Source: an uncultured Eggerthellaceae bacterium (GTDB lineage Bacteria > Actinomycetota > Coriobacteriia > Coriobacteriales > Eggerthellaceae). Taken from it: 64,000 nt of DNA. Positions within the stretch are counted from its first letter, which is position 1. Each line of letters opens with the position of its first letter. A program made the translations under genes and the position numbers. This document shows, one piece after another, positions 35,266 to 45,179 of the stretch. The notes below the pieces were generated by a model, which did not search any database, was not told the origin of the DNA, and saw only the letters and a program-made list of their open reading frames with translations. The DNA is taken from contig CANQRF010000005.1 of the NCBI GenBank assembly GCA_947626195.1, positions 1 through 64,000 on the forward strand, in the 5' to 3' direction.

Positions 35266-37354
35266 CGCTGCCCATGAGACCGCGACGCTCGCCTTCGAGA
35301 TCGGCACCGAGGAGATTCCGGCGTTTGACCTCGAGCGCGCGACAAACCAGCTTTCCGAGCTTGTCCCCGCTGCCTTGGACGAGGTGCGCATCCCCCATAG
35401 CGAGACGCGCATCTACTCCACGCCGCGGCGCCTCATCGCGATCGTCTCGGAGGTAGGGCGCGAGACTGAGGCGCTTGTCGAGACGTTCCGCGGCCCTTCA
35501 GTGAAGATCGCGTTCGACGATGAGGGAAATCCCACGAAGGCCGCTATGGGCTTCGCGCGCGGCAAGGGAGTTGAGATCTCCGACCTTGAGCGGAGGCGCG
35601 AGGGGGACACCGAATACGTCTTCGCTTCGCGCCAAATCAGCGCCCGCCCTTCTGCCGAGCTCCTTCCCGAGGTCTTACGGGGCGTCATCGAGGGCATCAC
35701 GTGGCCGAAGTCATGCCATTGGGGGACGACCCGCGATCTGTTCTCGCGGCCGGTCCGTTGGCTCGTCGCGATGCTCGGGGAGGAAATCATTCCCGTCGAG
35801 TTCGCGGGCCTTACCGCCGGCAATGCGACTCGGGGCCATCGTGTTTTGGCGCCCGGCCCGTTCACGGTTGCGACAGCAGACGATCTCATCGCCACCGTCG
35901 AGGCCGCCTCGGTTGTCACGACGGCTGTCGAGCGGGAGAGCATCATCCGCTCAGGGGTCGCCGCCATTGAGGACGCATCGGGTCTGGTCTCGGTGCTTCC
36001 CGATAAGACCTTGCGCGAGGTCATCAATCTCACGGAGCATCCCACCGTGCTCGAGGGCACATTCGATGAGGCGTTTCTGCAGGTCCCTGAGGAGATCATC
36101 GTCGATGCGATGCTCATGCACCAGCGCTATTTCCCACTCTATCATAAGAATGGGAAGCTTTCCCATCATTTCATCGTGGTGAGCAACGGCGATCCGGCCC
36201 ATGCGGCGACGATCATCGAGGGCAATGAGCGCGTGGTGGCGGCGCGTCTCTACGACGCGCGCTTCTTCTACGAGGCGGACCTCAAGCATCCGCTCGAGCA
36301 TTACGTCGATGCGCTCGATGGCGTCGTGTTCCAAGAATCGCTCGGCACAATGCGGGACAAGACGAATCGTGCCGTCTCCCTCGCGGAGCACGTGGTGCAA
36401 GCGGCCGACCTTGCCGCCGACGTCGCCGAGGACGCCTTGCGAGCCGCCTATCTTTCCAAGGCCGACCTCGTGACGAATGCCGTCATCGAATTTACTTCCG
36501 TGCAGGGTGTGATGGGGTCGTATTACGCTGTTGCCTCGGGCGAAAACGAACGCGTTGCCCGCGCTGTTGCCGAGCACTACCGTCCACGCTTTTCGGGCGA
36601 CGATGTGCCCACCGACGCCGTGGGGCAGGTGGTGGCCTTCGCCGACAAGCTCGATACGATTTGCGGCCTCTTCGCCGTGGGGCAGGTGCCGACCGGCAAG
36701 GCCGATCCCTTCGCCTTGCGCCGCGCCGCCTTGGGCATCATCTCGATCCTTCAGGCGGGGCTTGACGTGAAGCTTCTCCCCGCAATTGATGCGGCCCTTT
36801 CCGTCGTGCAGCAAGCGGGCATCGATTTCGATCTTGCCAAGGTGCGCGAATCGGTCGTTGAGTTCTTCGTCACGCGCGTTCGCGTGCTGCTGCGCGATGA
36901 GGGCGCCGGCGCCGATGCGATCGACGCCGTTCTTGCGACGAATGAGCGCGAACCGATGGAGATCATCAAGCGCGTGCGCGCGCTCGAACGCGCGCGGCAA
37001 AGCGAGCCGGAGCAGATGAGGGATCTGGCGCTTGCCTTCGCGCGGGCGAACAACCTGCGCGATCCCAAGCTCGGCGAGGCATACGACCGGAGCCTTTTCG
37101 GCGAGCCCGAGACGAGGCTCGCCAACGCGATCGATGAGGCGCATGAGGCCGTGCAGGCGGCGCTTTCCGCCGGCAATTACGAAACGGCGCTCGGCGAGCT
37201 CTCTCGCCTCCGCGTTCCGGTCGATGAATTCTTCACGCAGGTGATGATCATGGATGAGAATCCGGCGATTCGGGAAAACCGCCTGAAGCTTCTCAACAGC
37301 TTCGTAAATGTTTTCACCGGCGTGGCCGATTTCGGCTTGATGGCGAGCAAGTAA
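35255..37354 (+). CDS. glyS: Glycyl-tRNA synthetase beta subunit
   Basis: The beta chain binds tRNA-Gly in the alpha2beta2 enzyme. The 699-residue protein has the family opening [14 protein letters not shown], followed by [10 protein letters not shown], then [14 protein letters not shown] and the HD-like region around LSKADLVTN and [11 protein letters not shown]. The C-terminal anticodon-binding part includes [14 protein letters not shown] 35255 overlaps the last 11 bp of glyQ and follows AGGGGGTGAGGG. An in-frame upstream extension lies inside glyQ and is excluded. Confidence 0.96.
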   Translation: MPNSAAHETATLAFEIGTEEIPAFDLERATNQLSELVPAALDEVRIPHSETRIYSTPRRLIAIVSEVGRETEALVETFRGPSVKIAFDDEGNPTKAAMGFARGKGVEISDLERRREGDTEYVFASRQISARPSAELLPEVLRGVIEGITWPKSCHWGTTRDLFSRPVRWLVAMLGEEIIPVEFAGLTAGNATRGHRVLAPGPFTVATADDLIATVEAASVVTTAVERESIIRSGVAAIEDASGLVSVLPDKTLREVINLTEHPTVLEGTFDEAFLQVPEEIIVDAMLMHQRYFPLYHKNGKLSHHFIVVSNGDPAHAATIIEGNERVVAARLYDARFFYEADLKHPLEHYVDALDGVVFQESLGTMRDKTNRAVSLAEHVVQAADLAADVAEDALRAAYLSKADLVTNAVIEFTSVQGVMGSYYAVASGENERVARAVAEHYRPRFSGDDVPTDAVGQVVAFADKLDTICGLFAVGQVPTGKADPFALRRAALGIISILQAGLDVKLLPAIDAALSVVQQAGIDFDLAKVRESVVEFFVTRVRVLLRDEGAGADAIDAVLATNEREPMEIIKRVRALERARQSEPEQMRDLALAFARANNLRDPKLGEAYDRSLFGEPETRLANAIDEAHEAVQAALSAGNYETALGELSRLRVPVDEFFTQVMIMDENPAIRENRLKLLNSFVNVFTGVADFGLMASK

Positions 37355-37483
37355 GAGTATCATTTGTTTGGCTTGTGTAATTTCGCAAGTCGGAGGTCGG
37401 ACGAAGCGCTGCGCGGCCAGAGAAGACGGCCGTGTGGCGAGCGACGTTGGAAGCAGAGTTTCAATTGAAGTAAGGAGCGAACC

Positions 37484-40216
37484 ATGTCCCAAGATGTGAA
37501 GCGTGTCTATGCCTTCGGTAAAGATGCCGAGGGCAAAAACGTGACTGAAGGCAACACCGACATGAAGATGGTTCTCGGCGGCAAGGGCGCGAACCTCGCC
37601 GAGATGGCGAACATCGGTCTGCCGGTGCCTCCGGGCTTTACCATCACCTGCCAGACCTGCATGGAGTATGCCAATGCGGGCAACACGTGGCCAGAAGGGG
37701 CATTGGACGAAATCGACCAGTATCGTGCCAACCTTGAAGAGCGCATGGGCAAGCGCATCGGCGATGCGGACGACCCGCTTCTCGTCTCCGTGCGTTCGGG
37801 CGCGCCGATGTCGATGCCGGGCATGATGGACACGGTCTTGAATCTCGGTCTGAACGACGAATCGATCAACGGCCTCATCAAGCAGACCGACAACCCGCGT
37901 TTCGCCTGGGACTCCTATCGCCGTTTCATCCAGATGTTTTCCAACGTCGTGATGGGGCTCGATGGCGACCTCTTTGAAAACGCCATCACCGCGATGCGTG
38001 ACAAGCGCGGTGCGGCGAGCGACACCGACCTGACCGCCGACGACCTGAAAGAGCTCGTCGCGGAATTCAAGAAGATCTTCACCGACAACGTGAGCGCAGA
38101 GGAATATCCCACCCTCGTCGTTGACGGCGTCGTGCAGTTCCCGCAAGACCCCATGGTGCAGCTGCGCCTCGCCATCGAGGCGGTGTTCGGCTCTTGGAAC
38201 AATCCGCGCGCGACGCTCTATCGCAAGCAGAACAAGATCGCCGACGACCTCGGCACCGCGGTGAACGTGCAGTCGATGGTCTTCGGCAACAAGGGCAACA
38301 CCTCCGCCACCGGCGTGGCGTTCACGCGCAATCCCGCTACGGGCGAGAAGGAGTTCTACGGCGATTACCTCGTGAACGCCCAGGGCGAAGACGTGGTCGC
38401 GGGCATCCGCAACACGAGCCCCATCTCCGATCTGAAGCATGTGCCCGGCCTTGAGGAGGCAGGCGCCGAGCTCGAGGAGATCTTCGTCGTCCTTGAGCAG
38501 CACTTCCGCGATATGTGCGACATCGAGTTCACCATTGAGCAGAGCAAGCTCTGGATGCTTCAGACCCGCGTGGGCAAGCGCACCGCTGCCGCCGCTCTGA
38601 AGATCGCGATCGATATGGAGAAGGAAGGGCTGATCACCAAGGAAGAGGCGGTCATGCGCGTCAATCCCGATCAGCTCGACCAGCTGCTCCATCCGCAGTT
38701 CGACAAGGATGCGAAATACGACGTGCTCGCACAGGGTCTCAACGCCAGCCCCGGCGCCGCCGTCGGCATGGCGGTGTTCTCCGCCGCCGATGCGGTCGCG
38801 GCAAACGAAGCAGGCAAGCCCTGCGTGCTCGTGCGTTGGGAGACCACGCCTGACGACCTCGCCGGCATGATCGCAGCCGAGGGCATCCTCACCTCGCATG
38901 GCGGCAAGACCTCGCATGCTGCCGTTATCGCGCGTGGCATGGGTGCGCCCTGCGTCTGCGGCGTGGAGGCGCTGCGCATCGACGCTGAGAAGAAGCAGGC
39001 GGCTGTGGCAGGCACCGACGTCGTCATCCATGAGGGCGATATGGTCTCGATCGACGGCACGACCGGCATCGTGGTGCTCGGCGCCGTCGACCTTGTGCGC
39101 CCCGAGCTGACCGGCGACCTTGACACCATCCTCGAATGGGCCGACGAGCTGCGCAATCTTGGCGTGCGTGCGAACGCCGACAATCCCGAGGATGCCGAGC
39201 TTGCGCGCAAATTCGGCGCATCGGGCATCGGGCTTTGCCGCACCGAGCACATGTTCCTCGGCGAGCGCAAGCAGATCATCCAGACCTTCATCCTCAACGC
39301 CGACGAAAGCGTTCGCGAACGTGCGGTCGCGCAGCTGTTCGAGGCGCAGACGGGCGACTTCTACGGCATGTTCAAGGCAATGGACGGACTGCCGGTCATC
39401 GTGCGCCTGCTCGACCCGCCGCTGCATGAGTTTCTTGAGAGCCCGCGTGCGATCGATGTTGAGATCGCTCGCCTTGAGGCAACCTCGGCCGACCCCGAGA
39501 TGATCGCCGAGCGCCGTCGGTTGATGGAGCAGATCGACAGCTTCGCCGAGCAGAACCCGATGCTTGGCCTGCGCGGCGTTCGTCTGGGCATCGTCTATCC
39601 CGTGCTTCCCGTCATGCAGGTGCGCGCGATCGCGACCGCCATGGCGCGCCTTGTGAAGGAGGGCTTGAACCCGAAGCCTGAGATCATGATCCCGCTCGTA
39701 TCGGTGGTTCCCGAGCTCGAGAAGCTCCGCGGCGTATGCGAAGAGACGATCAAGCAGGTCGCCGAGGAAGAGGGCGTGGAGCTCGAGATCCCCATCGGCA
39801 CGATGATCGAGCTGCCGCGTGCTGCGGTGACCGCCGACGAGATTGCGAAATTCGCCGACTTCTTCAGCTTCGGCACGAACGACCTCACGCAGACGACCTT
39901 CGGATTCTCACGCGACGACGTGGAAGCCGAGTTCGTCCCGCAATACCTCGAGCAGCACCTTCTGCCCTATAACCCGTTTGCGACGATCGATCCTGGCGTT
40001 GCCAAGCTCGTCGAAATGGGCGTGAAGCTCGGCCATGAGGGCAACCCGAAGATCGAGTGCGGTGTCTGCGGCGAGCATGGCGGCGATCCCGATTCCATCT
40101 ACACCTTCGATGCGATCGGGCTCGACTACGTGAGCTGCTCGCCCTACCGCGTTCCGGTTGCGCGCCTCGCGGCGGCTCAGGCAGCACTTGGCCACAAGGG
40201 TCCTGCCGATAAATAG
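37484..40216 (+). CDS. ppdK: Pyruvate, phosphate dikinase
   Basis: PPDK interconverts pyruvate, ATP and phosphate with PEP, AMP and diphosphate, serving PEP-based glycolysis or gluconeogenesis in anaerobes. The 910-residue protein has an ATP-grasp region (MKMVLGGKGANLAEMA, VRSGAPMSMPGMMDTVLNLG), the phosphohistidine swivel GGKTSHAAVIARGMG near residue 473, and the PEP/pyruvate barrel with GLCRTEHMF and a C-terminal IECGVCGEHGGDP. AAGGAG lies upstream of ATG 37484. It is monocistronic, with hairpins after its stop. Confidence 0.97.
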   Translation: MSQDVKRVYAFGKDAEGKNVTEGNTDMKMVLGGKGANLAEMANIGLPVPPGFTITCQTCMEYANAGNTWPEGALDEIDQYRANLEERMGKRIGDADDPLLVSVRSGAPMSMPGMMDTVLNLGLNDESINGLIKQTDNPRFAWDSYRRFIQMFSNVVMGLDGDLFENAITAMRDKRGAASDTDLTADDLKELVAEFKKIFTDNVSAEEYPTLVVDGVVQFPQDPMVQLRLAIEAVFGSWNNPRATLYRKQNKIADDLGTAVNVQSMVFGNKGNTSATGVAFTRNPATGEKEFYGDYLVNAQGEDVVAGIRNTSPISDLKHVPGLEEAGAELEEIFVVLEQHFRDMCDIEFTIEQSKLWMLQTRVGKRTAAAALKIAIDMEKEGLITKEEAVMRVNPDQLDQLLHPQFDKDAKYDVLAQGLNASPGAAVGMAVFSAADAVAANEAGKPCVLVRWETTPDDLAGMIAAEGILTSHGGKTSHAAVIARGMGAPCVCGVEALRIDAEKKQAAVAGTDVVIHEGDMVSIDGTTGIVVLGAVDLVRPELTGDLDTILEWADELRNLGVRANADNPEDAELARKFGASGIGLCRTEHMFLGERKQIIQTFILNADESVRERAVAQLFEAQTGDFYGMFKAMDGLPVIVRLLDPPLHEFLESPRAIDVEIARLEATSADPEMIAERRRLMEQIDSFAEQNPMLGLRGVRLGIVYPVLPVMQVRAIATAMARLVKEGLNPKPEIMIPLVSVVPELEKLRGVCEETIKQVAEEEGVELEIPIGTMIELPRAAVTADEIAKFADFFSFGTNDLTQTTFGFSRDDVEAEFVPQYLEQHLLPYNPFATIDPGVAKLVEMGVKLGHEGNPKIECGVCGEHGGDPDSIYTFDAIGLDYVSCSPYRVPVARLAAAQAALGHKGPADK

Positions 40217-40239
40217 CATTCGCTGAAACCTTGCGAACG

Positions 40240-40272
40240 ATGGGGCTTGTGAGCTGTGCTTGCAAGCCCCAT
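40240..40272 (+). terminator. Hairpin after ppdK
   Basis: ATGGGGCTTG at 40240-40249 pairs with CAAGCCCCAT at 40263-40272. It is the first of two inverted repeats downstream of ppdK. The sequence after it is not T-rich, so termination efficiency is uncertain. Confidence 0.5.
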
Positions 40273-40382
40273 CTTGCATGTAAAGGCGGCATTATCGAGC
40301 GCCGAAGTTGGTATCTTCGAGGATCTTTTCGATAGGCGGACGCCCCGTAAGCCTTCCCAAGTTTGTGGTTCCTTAAGGACAA

Positions 40383-40426
40383 GATGGAAAGGAGCTTGCA
40401 GGTTGCCCTCCAAGCTCCTTTCCATC
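40383..40426. terminator. Bidirectional hairpin between ppdK and the flavoprotein gene
   Basis: GATGGAAAGGAGCTTG at 40383-40398 is the exact complement of CAAGCTCCTTTCCATC at 40411-40426, with a 12-base loop. It sits 34 bp from the 3' end of the convergent flavoprotein gene, a typical site for a shared terminator. Confidence 0.65.
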
Positions 40427-40460
40427 AATTGAGTATGTTGAAAATCGCTTATGCGCTGTG

Positions 40461-42140
40461 CTATGCGCTGTACGCGTGTTCGGCGGCAAAAATTCCTGCG
40501 CGCCGACCGCCAGTGCAGGCGCGGCCATGGCTCACACCGGCAACAGTGATCGGATAATCGTTGAAGAAGAAGCTTCCTGAGCAATTGCCAGCGGCCCATA
40601 AGCCTTCGATAGGCTCCGCGTTCTCATCAATCACCTGTTGCTGATCGTTGATTTGCAATCCGCCCAGCGTTACCAGCAGCGTCGTACCGGAGCGTACGCC
40701 GTAGAAGGGTGGTTCGGTGATGGAGTTGAGGCACTGAACGCGCTTGCCAAAATCTTCATCGACGCCGGTTGCGCAGAGCTCGTTATAGCGCTCGATAGTC
40801 TCCTTCGCCTTTTCGGCATCAAGACCTTCCATCTTCGCAAGCAGCTCATCGATGGTGTCGGCGGAAAGTATCTTTCCCTCTTCGATGAATTGCTGGATCT
40901 GCTCAGGATTGTGAAGCGGTGAGCGGAAATCTTTGCATACGATCATGCCCATGGCGGGGCCTTCGGTTTCCCACTTGGAGTCCCAGATAACCCATTTCAT
41001 ATGGCGCGGCTGCGCGTTGTGGGCGCGGCAAACGTACGCATAGGGCATATCCTCGTTCATAAAACGTTCGCCAAGGTCGTTAAGGTAAAGCCAAGGCTGG
41101 CGGGTGAGCGGGATGGAGGGCATATAGTCGAGACCTTCCACGCCTTCGTCGAAATACATGGGGCAATGGGGTGCTGGGTCAATGGCTCCGCCTACCCAAG
41201 CGCCCATACGGATACCGTCGCCGGTGTTGTGGGGCGGTGTCGTGATGTTATAGATGTCCTCGCTATGGCCAGGGATAAAAGCATCCATCATCTCGGTGTC
41301 GGCGCCATATCCGCCAGTAGCCAAAACGACAGACTTCGCATTGATTTGAGTGACGCCTGAGTCGTCTTCATAGATGACGCCGCTTACGGGACCACCTTCT
41401 TCGCAAACGAGTTGCTTTGCTTCGGCATTGAAGCGAACGGAGATTCCCAACTCGTCGGCATAGGCAGTAAAGGCCTTTGCCCATCCTATGGCGTAAGGGG
41501 GCTCGTAGCCAGCTTCATTGCCTTCGGCGATGAGTTCTTCTGTGGGAACGATCTGGAATGCATCTGTTGCAAAATGCTCAAACCATGAGTCGGGGATGAC
41601 CTGCATTTCCATTGACATGGGTGCGACGGTTATGCCATGGTTGGTCAACACATCGGCTGCCCAGTCGAGCGCTTCGGCGGAATTCTCGAGCCATGCGTTT
41701 ACCACGCGGTAGCTTCCACGATCGCTGCCCCATCTCAACACCTCTTTCAAGATATCCTGCTTGCGGTCGCGCAGGTCGATGCCTGCCTGAAGCTGGAGCT
41801 TTCCACCGACGGCGCCGTAATCGATGCCGCGGAATTGCGCCGCCCCTGTTTTCTCAAGCAGGATGACGCTCGCGCCTTTTTCGGCTGCTGAGCATGCTGC
41901 CGAAAAGCCTGACATTCCTCCGCCGATGACGACGACATCAATGTCTTCGCTTTGGTCGGCGGTCATTGGTTCGGGAGCAGTTTCCCAGCTATAGCCGGTC
42001 GCTGCCTCGGTGGTCGTGCTCGGTGCCGCTGCCGATTGCGGCGCACATCCGGCAAGACCTGCTGCGGAAGCCGTTGCCGCTGCTAGCGCTCCCAATCCAA
42101 GAAAGCTCCGGCGGCTCAGATTCATGTTCTGCGAACCCAT
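40461..42140 (-). CDS. Tat-exported fumarate-reductase-like FAD oxidoreductase
   Basis: The 559-residue flavoprotein starts with a twin-arginine signal (LSRRSFLGLGALAAA, ending AGLAGCAP). FAD-binding VVVIGGGMSGFSAACSAAEKG lies near residue 70 and the C-terminal FAD segment GLWAAGNCSGS near 510. No haem domain is present, so electrons must come from a separate membrane partner. Family members reduce fumarate, urocanate, cinnamates or other enoates; the substrate here is unknown. ATG 42140 follows CAGGAGGG; an in-frame ATG five codons later is an alternative. It is divergent from a membrane LuxR regulator, the usual pairing in this lineage. A decayed relative lies at 17 kb. Confidence 0.9.
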   Translation of the reverse strand: MGSQNMNLSRRSFLGLGALAAATASAAGLAGCAPQSAAAPSTTTEAATGYSWETAPEPMTADQSEDIDVVVIGGGMSGFSAACSAAEKGASVILLEKTGAAQFRGIDYGAVGGKLQLQAGIDLRDRKQDILKEVLRWGSDRGSYRVVNAWLENSAEALDWAADVLTNHGITVAPMSMEMQVIPDSWFEHFATDAFQIVPTEELIAEGNEAGYEPPYAIGWAKAFTAYADELGISVRFNAEAKQLVCEEGGPVSGVIYEDDSGVTQINAKSVVLATGGYGADTEMMDAFIPGHSEDIYNITTPPHNTGDGIRMGAWVGGAIDPAPHCPMYFDEGVEGLDYMPSIPLTRQPWLYLNDLGERFMNEDMPYAYVCRAHNAQPRHMKWVIWDSKWETEGPAMGMIVCKDFRSPLHNPEQIQQFIEEGKILSADTIDELLAKMEGLDAEKAKETIERYNELCATGVDEDFGKRVQCLNSITEPPFYGVRSGTTLLVTLGGLQINDQQQVIDENAEPIEGLWAAGNCSGSFFFNDYPITVAGVSHGRACTGGRRAGIFAAEHAYSA

Positions 42141-42200
42141 ACATCCCTCCTGTTAGGTCGAGCTTTGGTTTCAGAGGAAGAAACCATTGCGGTACGTTAA

Positions 42201-42299
42201 GTGGCACAAGTGATGGTGCCTCTGGTTATAATCGCTGAATCGCCGTATTTGCGCATCGGTGAAAAGTGATGATTGACGGAATTATTCATCTTGTGCCAC
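42201..42299. promoter_or_regulatory. 10-bp inverted repeats flanking the flavoprotein/LuxR divergent promoter region
   Basis: GTGGCACAAG at 42201-42210 is exactly repeated in inverse as CTTGTGCCAC at 42290-42299. A TATAAT box (42227-42232) for the rightward regulator lies between them. They are candidate binding sites of the adjacent LuxR regulator. Confidence 0.5.
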
Positions 42300-42321
42300 C
42301 ATGCCGCTGGAGGTAATGGCC

Positions 42322-43257
42322 ATGCTTTCCCGGTGGTTGGACAATTTACTCGAAAGCTGCGATTTGCGTGTTGTCGGAGGAAGCGCATGCGCCATGGTGT
42401 GGGCGCTCCTTTTGGCAATATCTCCTGTGCTATCAACTGAGTCCACGATGGTTGGCGATGGCCTTGCGTGGCGAACCGTCATCATCATGAGCGCTCTGAT
42501 TGCTCTTGCTGCTATGGTGGCTTTTGGCTATAGACTTCAAAAGCTTGCGAGACGTCCATCGCCACTGATTGTGCTTGTCGTGGCCTCCGCTGTGCTTTCG
42601 CCACTCGGCGCAATTCTCCATGATTTCAGTGACAGCTTCCCCATTACGGTTATCTCGGGGGCCTGCGTCGGTTTTGGGCTTGTTACGTTGGTGCTCGGCT
42701 GGGTCAAGCCTTTTGCCTCGGTGAGTTTGCGCAGGCGCGTTGTGAGCACCGTGGCAGCCGTTTTCTTGAGTATCTTCATCTATGTCTTGCTGGTTATCAT
42801 ACCCCGTCCACTCGCTTGGATAGTGGCCCTTGCTCTCGCTACTGCATCTACTTTAAGCATTGCGGCTCTCTTTCTCCTTGTTTTGATGACGTGGAGCATG
42901 TCGAATCCTGCGCAATACGCCCATGAAACTGTTGAAATGGGGGGTGTTCCTATTGGGGAAAATGCCGGTTGCGTCGCCGCTGAGAGCCCCTCATCCGGTT
43001 CTGTCGAAAGCGAAAATCACCTTGCCGCCTCAATAGAGCGTGCAGCTCAGATTTATGGGCTTTCACCCCGCGAAAAAGAAGTCGTCGCTCTGTTGTCGCA
43101 TGGGCGCTCAATTCCGTATATTTGCGACGAGCTGTTTATTGCGAAGAGCACGGCGCAGACCCACGTGCGTCATATCTATGAGAAAATGAAGATCACACAA
43201 GGGCGGCAAGAGCTCATTGATCGTATAGAAAATATTCCTTTAACTTACAGAGAATAG
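42322..43257 (+). CDS. Membrane LuxR-family transcription regulator
   Basis: The 311-residue protein has about six transmembrane segments followed by a LuxR helix-turn-helix (LSPREKEVVALLSHGRSIPYI and AKSTAQTHVRHIYEKMKI). ATG 42322 has GGAGG eight bases before it and is preferred to ATGs at 42301 and 42316. It diverges from the Tat flavoprotein and probably controls it in response to a substrate. It is shorter than the 474-residue regulator at 26619, having about half the membrane helices. Confidence 0.88.
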   Translation: MLSRWLDNLLESCDLRVVGGSACAMVWALLLAISPVLSTESTMVGDGLAWRTVIIMSALIALAAMVAFGYRLQKLARRPSPLIVLVVASAVLSPLGAILHDFSDSFPITVISGACVGFGLVTLVLGWVKPFASVSLRRRVVSTVAAVFLSIFIYVLLVIIPRPLAWIVALALATASTLSIAALFLLVLMTWSMSNPAQYAHETVEMGGVPIGENAGCVAAESPSSGSVESENHLAASIERAAQIYGLSPREKEVVALLSHGRSIPYICDELFIAKSTAQTHVRHIYEKMKITQGRQELIDRIENIPLTYRE

Positions 43258-43265
43258 GAGAGTGT

Positions 43266-43793
43266 ATGAAGCTTCCTCCGATTGAAAAGATTCCTGAGGC
43301 ATGGAGCGCGATCATTGACGGGCGCGTTGCGTTCGGCGATGGGGCAGAAAGGCTGGCGGATGTTCGAGCAGAGCTCCCTGCAGATGATGCCGAGGCTGCG
43401 GCAGACGAGTGCTCGAAATGCCAAACGGGCGAAGCGCATGTGATGTCGAGCGATGGTTCGAAAGAATATCTCGTCCAATGGAAGGGCGATACCTTCTATT
43501 CAAACGATAACGCCACCTACTGGCAGGGCTATCCAGGCTATCCCGTGCTAGCGGTTCTCATGGTGCAAGGGCGTTTGCCGTATGACGAACGCGCCGCATC
43601 GTGCTTCGCGGGCGTTGATTGGCATAGGTTGAACGCCGCGTATAAGCGCAATTACGGGAAAGCCCTTCAGTCCATCCTCGACAGCTTTGTTGAGGAAACG
43701 CAGGCGCACATTCACCAGGCCATGCAGGAAGCTTACTCCCGACTCCAAACGTTCGATCTTGCCCTCACGCGCAAGAGATTCATTACTGCATAG
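43266..43793 (+). CDS. Hypothetical protein
   Basis: The 175-residue soluble protein begins 8 bp after the LuxR gene behind TAGGAG. It shows a CSKC pair near residue 45, a WKGDTFYSNDNATYWQGYPGYP block and a helical C-terminus. No family is recognised. Gene spacing suggests it is co-transcribed with the regulator, perhaps as an accessory factor. The reading frame looks genuine by codon use. Confidence 0.65.
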   Translation: MKLPPIEKIPEAWSAIIDGRVAFGDGAERLADVRAELPADDAEAAADECSKCQTGEAHVMSSDGSKEYLVQWKGDTFYSNDNATYWQGYPGYPVLAVLMVQGRLPYDERAASCFAGVDWHRLNAAYKRNYGKALQSILDSFVEETQAHIHQAMQEAYSRLQTFDLALTRKRFITA

Positions 43794-43880
43794 GCAAACA
43801 CGTTACTGCACAAAGGATCGCGAAAAATATGCAGTAAATATCCTATAATGGGGAGAGACTATTATCATTGTATGCAGTAA
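43783..43880 (+). promoter_or_regulatory. Multi-site operator with TTACTGCA/TGCAGTAA boxes upstream of fic
   Basis: TTACTGCA occurs at 43783 and 43803, 20 bp apart. Its inverse TGCAGTAA occurs at 43830 and 43873. A TATAAT box at 43844-43849 lies between the last two. Four identical octamers around a promoter imply a repressor site. The Fic protein has a C-terminal winged helix and could be that repressor. Confidence 0.65.
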
Positions 43881-43891
43881 AGAGGTGTTGA

Positions 43892-44947
43892 GTGCATAGC
43901 TTTGACTATACGTTTCTCGTTAACGGAAGCGTGCCGATGCGCCTTCTCAATACGGCTACGGCTATCGGTGAGTTGAGAGTGCAAGGAAAACATCGCTCGG
44001 AACGCTATCCCGCGTTGATGGAGCCGCTTGAGGCGATTGCCCGGGTTCAATCGATAAAGACTTCAAACGCGATCGAAGGAATCATCACAACCGATGAACG
44101 CATTGCTGAATTGGCAAGTGGAACGACTGCGCCCTTAGATCATGACGAGCAGGAAATTACCGGATATCGCGATGCGCTTGATTATATTCATCGGTATTAC
44201 CGCGAACTGGTGGTAAGCGAACGAACAGCTATCGAGCTTCATCGTATGATTCTGTCATATGTTCCCAATGCAAAAATCGGGTACAAGACAACCGATAACG
44301 TAATCGCCGACAGGGACGAATCGGGGAAATATCATGTCCGGTTTCGTCCGACGAGTGCTCTTGACACGCCAGAAGACATGGAACAGCTCATGCTCGCCTA
44401 TGCAATAGCCCATGACGATGCTCGCGTGAATAAGTTGCTTCTCATTGCGTGCTTCATCCTTGATTTTTTGTGTATACATCCTTTTTCAGATGGCAATGGA
44501 CGTGTTTCTCGGCTTCTCTCGCTGCTTCTGCTTTATCAAGAGGGCTACGACGTGGGAAAATACGTCTCTTTCGAAAAGCAAATCAACGATCATAAAGCTT
44601 GGTATTACGAATCGCTCCGAGAATCATCGCAGGGATGGCAGGAAAATCAGAGCGACTATACGCCATTTATGGAAAACTTCCTTGCGATGCTCCTTGGATG
44701 CTATCAAGAGTTTGACTCACGCTTTCTCCTTGTTGGTGATAGACCAGCGACAAAACGTGAGCGTGTTGAACACGCTGTTCAGGAAAGTTTTTTCCCTCTC
44801 GCAAAGAAGGATCTCATCAAGTTGCTTCCTGACATTAGCCCTTCGACGATAGAATCGGTGTTGGGTGCTTTGGTGAAAGAGGGCAAAGCGAAAAAGGTCG
44901 GAACATTTCGCAATGCCCGTTACGTGCCTGCGAATGATAGTCGATAG
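43892..44947 (+). CDS. Fic-domain protein, class II, with C-terminal winged helix
   Basis: The 351-residue protein has an N-terminal inhibitory helix (TSNAIEGIITT, the SxxxEG type), the Fic catalytic motif HPFSDGNGRVSR near residue 195 and a C-terminal winged-helix region (LIKLLPDISPSTIESVLGALVKEGKAKKVG). Such enzymes AMPylate target proteins and self-restrain through the inhibitory Glu. The start is GTG 43892 with AAAGAGG about nine bases upstream. A set of octamer boxes lies upstream, suggesting autoregulation. A 55-residue ORF follows at 7 bp. Confidence 0.9.
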   Translation: MHSFDYTFLVNGSVPMRLLNTATAIGELRVQGKHRSERYPALMEPLEAIARVQSIKTSNAIEGIITTDERIAELASGTTAPLDHDEQEITGYRDALDYIHRYYRELVVSERTAIELHRMILSYVPNAKIGYKTTDNVIADRDESGKYHVRFRPTSALDTPEDMEQLMLAYAIAHDDARVNKLLLIACFILDFLCIHPFSDGNGRVSRLLSLLLLYQEGYDVGKYVSFEKQINDHKAWYYESLRESSQGWQENQSDYTPFMENFLAMLLGCYQEFDSRFLLVGDRPATKRERVEHAVQESFFPLAKKDLIKLLPDISPSTIESVLGALVKEGKAKKVGTFRNARYVPANDSR

Positions 44948-44954
44948 GGGTTTC

Positions 44955-45122
44955 ATGGTGACACCTATCTATCATTCGCAGACACGTGAGGAAGCTCGCT
45001 ACGAAGCTGAGATGCGGTCTCTTCTGCGCGAAGCGCGAAGGGATTTCGATGAAGGACGCTTCACAACAGACGTCGCATCGTTTGTAAAACAGACCTTAAC
45101 TGAAAGGGGCCTCGGTAGCTGA
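44955..45122 (+). CDS. Small hypothetical protein following fic
   Basis: The 55-residue protein starts at ATG 44955, five bases after AGGGG, and is helical and charged (YEAEMRSLLREARRDFDEGR). It lies 7 bp after the fic stop, so it is probably co-transcribed. Size and composition resemble small antitoxin-like partners, but no family is recognised and the inhibitory motif already exists inside the Fic protein. Confidence 0.5.
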   Translation: MVTPIYHSQTREEARYEAEMRSLLREARRDFDEGRFTTDVASFVKQTLTERGLGS

Positions 45123-45179
45123 GGCTCGAATCGCCCAGCATTTTCATGGCGATCTCGCCATAGGAGAAGCGGAGAAGGA

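Noticed and set aside
35951-39427. Very long open frame (over 1100 codons) on the minus strand across glyS and ppdK
   Set aside because: It is antisense to two clearly conserved genes. High GC and biased third positions leave few stop codons on the opposite strand; its translation is Arg/His-rich and matches no family.
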